Origin: CAYOHP01 sp964403795 [NCBI: uncultured bacterium] | Lineage (GTDB): Bacteria > Muiribacteriota > UBA6191 > CAZXTJ01 | DNA: 7,364 nt | Assembly: GCA_964403795.1 (NCBI GenBank) | Contig: CAYOHP010000222.1 | Location: 1-7,364 of the forward strand | Reading direction: 5' to 3' | Part shown: positions 5,424-7,364 of the stretch, piece by piece | Position numbering within the stretch: the stretch's first letter is position 1 | Layout: every line of letters begins with the position of its first letter | The notes under the pieces: generated by a model | Told to the model about the DNA's origin: nothing | Seen by the model: only the letters and a program-made list of their open reading frames with translations | Databases searched by the model: none | Translations under genes and position numbers: made by a program

Positions 5424-7364
5424 CTATTCGGGTCCCAGCCCGTCCTCCGGCCCCATCCCCAGGATCGCCGCCATGTGGACCAGGCTCTCGGTGGTCGATC
5501 CCTGGGGCACCACGCAGACCGGCTTGTCGAAGCCGAGCAGGATGGGACCCACGACCTCGGCCTTGGCCATCTGCTCCACCATCTTGTAGGCGATGTTTCC
5601 CGAGGAGAGGTCGGGGAAGACCAGCACGTTGGCATCCCCCCGGAGGATCGACTGCGGGTAGGCGGTCTTCACGACCTCCGGCGAGAGGGCCACGTCCGGT
5701 GCCACCTCGCCCTCGACGATCAGGTCGGGAGCCAGCTCCCGGACGATCTCGGTGGCCCTCTGCACCTTGTCGACCTGGGGATGGAGCACCGCCCCGAAGG
5801 TCGAGTAGCTGATCATCGCCACCCGCGGCTCCACCCGGAAGGCCCGGGCCAGTCGAGCCGTCTGCAAGGCGATGTCGGCGAGGGCCTCGGCCGAAGGATC
5901 GATCTGGACCGAAGTGTCGGCGAAGAAATAGAGCCGGCCCTCGTGGGCCACCAGGTGGACGCCCGAGACGCGCTTCACGCCCGGCTCCATCCCCACGATC
6001 TGGAAGGCCGGTCGGATCGCCTCGGGGAACGAGTGGCGAGCCCCCGAGATGATGGCATCGGCATCGCCCATCCGCACCATGAGCGCTGCGAAGGTGTTGC
6101 CCATGCGGACGGCCTCGCGGGCACCCTCCATCGACCCGCCGCGGCGACCCCGGATCCGGAACAGCTCGCTGGCATACGACTCGGCCCTGGAATCGGTCAC
6201 CGGGTCGACGATCGTGAGGTCGCGATCGATCCCGTACTGTTCCATGCGAGCCCGGACCCGCTCCGGGTTCCCGACCAGGATGGGGATCGCGAAACCTTCG
6301 TCGGCGATCTGCTCGGCGGCCAGCAGGACCCGCTTGGCCATGGCCTCGGGGAACACGATCCGCCGCAGCTTCCGCTTGGCCCTGGCCTTGATCTGGCGCA
6401 TCAGGCCGAGGCGCATCCCGAAACGCTTCTCCAGCTTCGCCTTGTAGCCCTCCCAGTCGGTGATCGGTCGCCGGGCCACCCCGGATTCCATGGCCGCCCG
6501 GGCCACGGCCGGCGCGACCCAGGTGAGCACCCGGGGGTCGAAGGGCTTGGGGATGATGTAGTCGGGGCCGAATTCGAAGCGCATGTCGTCGTAGGCCCGG
6601 CAGACCTCGGGGGGAACCGGGTGCCTGGCCAGCTCGGCGAGGGCCTCGACCGCCGCCACCTTCATCGGCTCGTTGAACTCCCGGGCCGCCACGTCCAGGG
6701 CACCGCGGAACACGAAGGGGAATCCCAGGACGTTGTTCACCTGGTTGGGATAGTCGCTGCGCCCGGTGGCCACGATGGCGTCCGGCCGGACCGCGGCCAC
6801 TTCGGCGGGGTCGATCTCGGGGTCGGGGTTGGCCAGGGCGAAGACCACCGGCCGAGCGGCCATCGACTCGACCATGGCCCGGTCGAAGGTCCCCCGGGCC
6901 GCCACCCCGATCAGCACGTCGGCCCCGGCCACCGCCTCCCGCAGGCTGGCGAGAGGGGTGTCGCGCACGAACTCCTGCTTCCAGCGATTGAGGCCGGAAC
7001 GACGGTCCTCCCGGAGCACGCCCTGGGAATCGCACATCCAGAGTCCCTCCCGGGGCAGGCCCAGGAGCACGAGCAGCCTCCCGATGGCGATCCCGGCGGC
7101 GCCGGCGCCGGCGATCACGACCCTGACCCCGGAGAGTTCCTTCTCCTGGAGGAACAAGGCATTCCTGAGGGCGGCCGCCGCGATCAGCGCGGTCCCGTGC
7201 TGGTCGTCGTGGAAGACCGGGATGTCGAGGCGTCGGCGCAGCTCCTCCTCGATGTAGAAGCAGTCCGGATTGCGGATGTCCTCGAGGTTCACCCCGCCGA
7301 AGGTCGGGGCCAGGATCTCCACCGTGCGGACCACTTCGTCGGGATCCTTGGTGGCGAGCTCGAG
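5424..7364 (-). CDS. maeB: NADP-dependent malic enzyme, MaeB type with phosphotransacetylase-like domain (N-terminus outside window)
   Basis: Malic enzyme oxidatively decarboxylates malate to pyruvate, giving NAD(P)H and CO2, in the cytoplasm. The frame is open to the right edge (LELATKDPDEVVRT), so 646 residues are visible of a protein near 750; roughly the first 100 are missing. Visible numbering: NLEDI (26-30) and HDDQHGTA (52-59) carry acidic metal ligands; GAGAAG (86-91) is the dinucleotide-binding loop; LANPDPEI (177-184) and SDYPNQVNN (203-211) are further malic enzyme signatures. After a Lys/Arg-rich linker near 327-335 the phosphotransacetylase-like domain runs from about 336 (RIVFPEA) to about 630 (VFPDLSSGNIAYKMVEQ, then KPVCVVPQGST). 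In characterised MaeB proteins this second domain is regulatory, responding to acetyl-CoA, rather than an active transferase. NADP preference is inferred from family only. The frame is intact. The phospholipase gene follows 84 bases downstream on the same strand and may share the transcript. Confidence 0.96.
   Translation of the reverse strand, partial: LELATKDPDEVVRTVEILAPTFGGVNLEDIRNPDCFYIEEELRRRLDIPVFHDDQHGTALIAAAALRNALFLQEKELSGVRVVIAGAGAAGIAIGRLLVLLGLPREGLWMCDSQGVLREDRRSGLNRWKQEFVRDTPLASLREAVAGADVLIGVAARGTFDRAMVESMAARPVVFALANPDPEIDPAEVAAVRPDAIVATGRSDYPNQVNNVLGFPFVFRGALDVAAREFNEPMKVAAVEALAELARHPVPPEVCRAYDDMRFEFGPDYIIPKPFDPRVLTWVAPAVARAAMESGVARRPITDWEGYKAKLEKRFGMRLGLMRQIKARAKRKLRRIVFPEAMAKRVLLAAEQIADEGFAIPILVGNPERVRARMEQYGIDRDLTIVDPVTDSRAESYASELFRIRGRRGGSMEGAREAVRMGNTFAALMVRMGDADAIISGARHSFPEAIRPAFQIVGMEPGVKRVSGVHLVAHEGRLYFFADTSVQIDPSAEALADIALQTARLARAFRVEPRVAMISYSTFGAVLHPQVDKVQRATEIVRELAPDLIVEGEVAPDVALSPEVVKTAYPQSILRGDANVLVFPDLSSGNIAYKMVEQMAKAEVVGPILLGFDKPVCVVPQGSTTESLVHMAAILGMGPEDGLGPE

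Noticed and set aside
5411-5426. A third copy of the leader repeat after the maeB stop (minus strand)
   Set aside because: It shares TAGCC and GGCCGGGGGT with the copy after mfd, but the spacing differs and the rest, including TCCGAC, does not match. A short GC-rich match of this kind can be chance.
5374-7035. A minus-strand frame of 553 codons inside maeB
   Set aside because: It is an out-of-frame shadow of the malic enzyme gene, low complexity, with no domain.

Overview
The window is very GC-rich DNA (about 70% by eye) with long coding genes and short intergenic gaps, and strong G/C preference at codon third positions. It comes from a bacterium. The secreted phospholipase and the membrane zinc-finger protein suggest a lineage such as Acidobacteriota, Myxococcota or Planctomycetota, but this is a guess from composition and gene style; nothing here fixes the phylum. 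No tRNA, rRNA, CRISPR array, insertion sequence or phage gene was seen. No stretch over 300 bases lacks a gene.

Layout. (1) Plus strand, 1-1043: the C-terminal third of mfd, the transcription-repair coupling factor, cut by the left edge. (2) Plus strand, 1093-3342: an unrecognised 749-residue protein with three zinc-ribbon-like Cys4 clusters followed by a probable PQQ-like beta-propeller. (3) Plus strand, about 3429-4280: an unrecognised protein with four predicted membrane helices and a C-terminal RING-like zinc finger; its true start is unresolved. (4) Minus strand, 5339-4302: a secreted zinc-dependent phospholipase C family protein. (5) Minus strand, 7364-5424: MaeB-type malic enzyme fused to a phosphotransacetylase-like domain, cut by the right edge. 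The two gene groups converge at 4281-4301.

How they fit together. mfd and maeB are housekeeping genes flanking less conserved ones. Genes 2 and 3 share an orientation, both carry Cys-rich zinc modules, and each is preceded by a near-identical 27-base leader that begins just after the stop codon of the previous gene. This pair is the most interesting part of the window. maeB and the phospholipase gene lie on one strand 84 bases apart and may be cotranscribed, with two small dyads between them, one of which can pair with the phospholipase ribosome-binding site.
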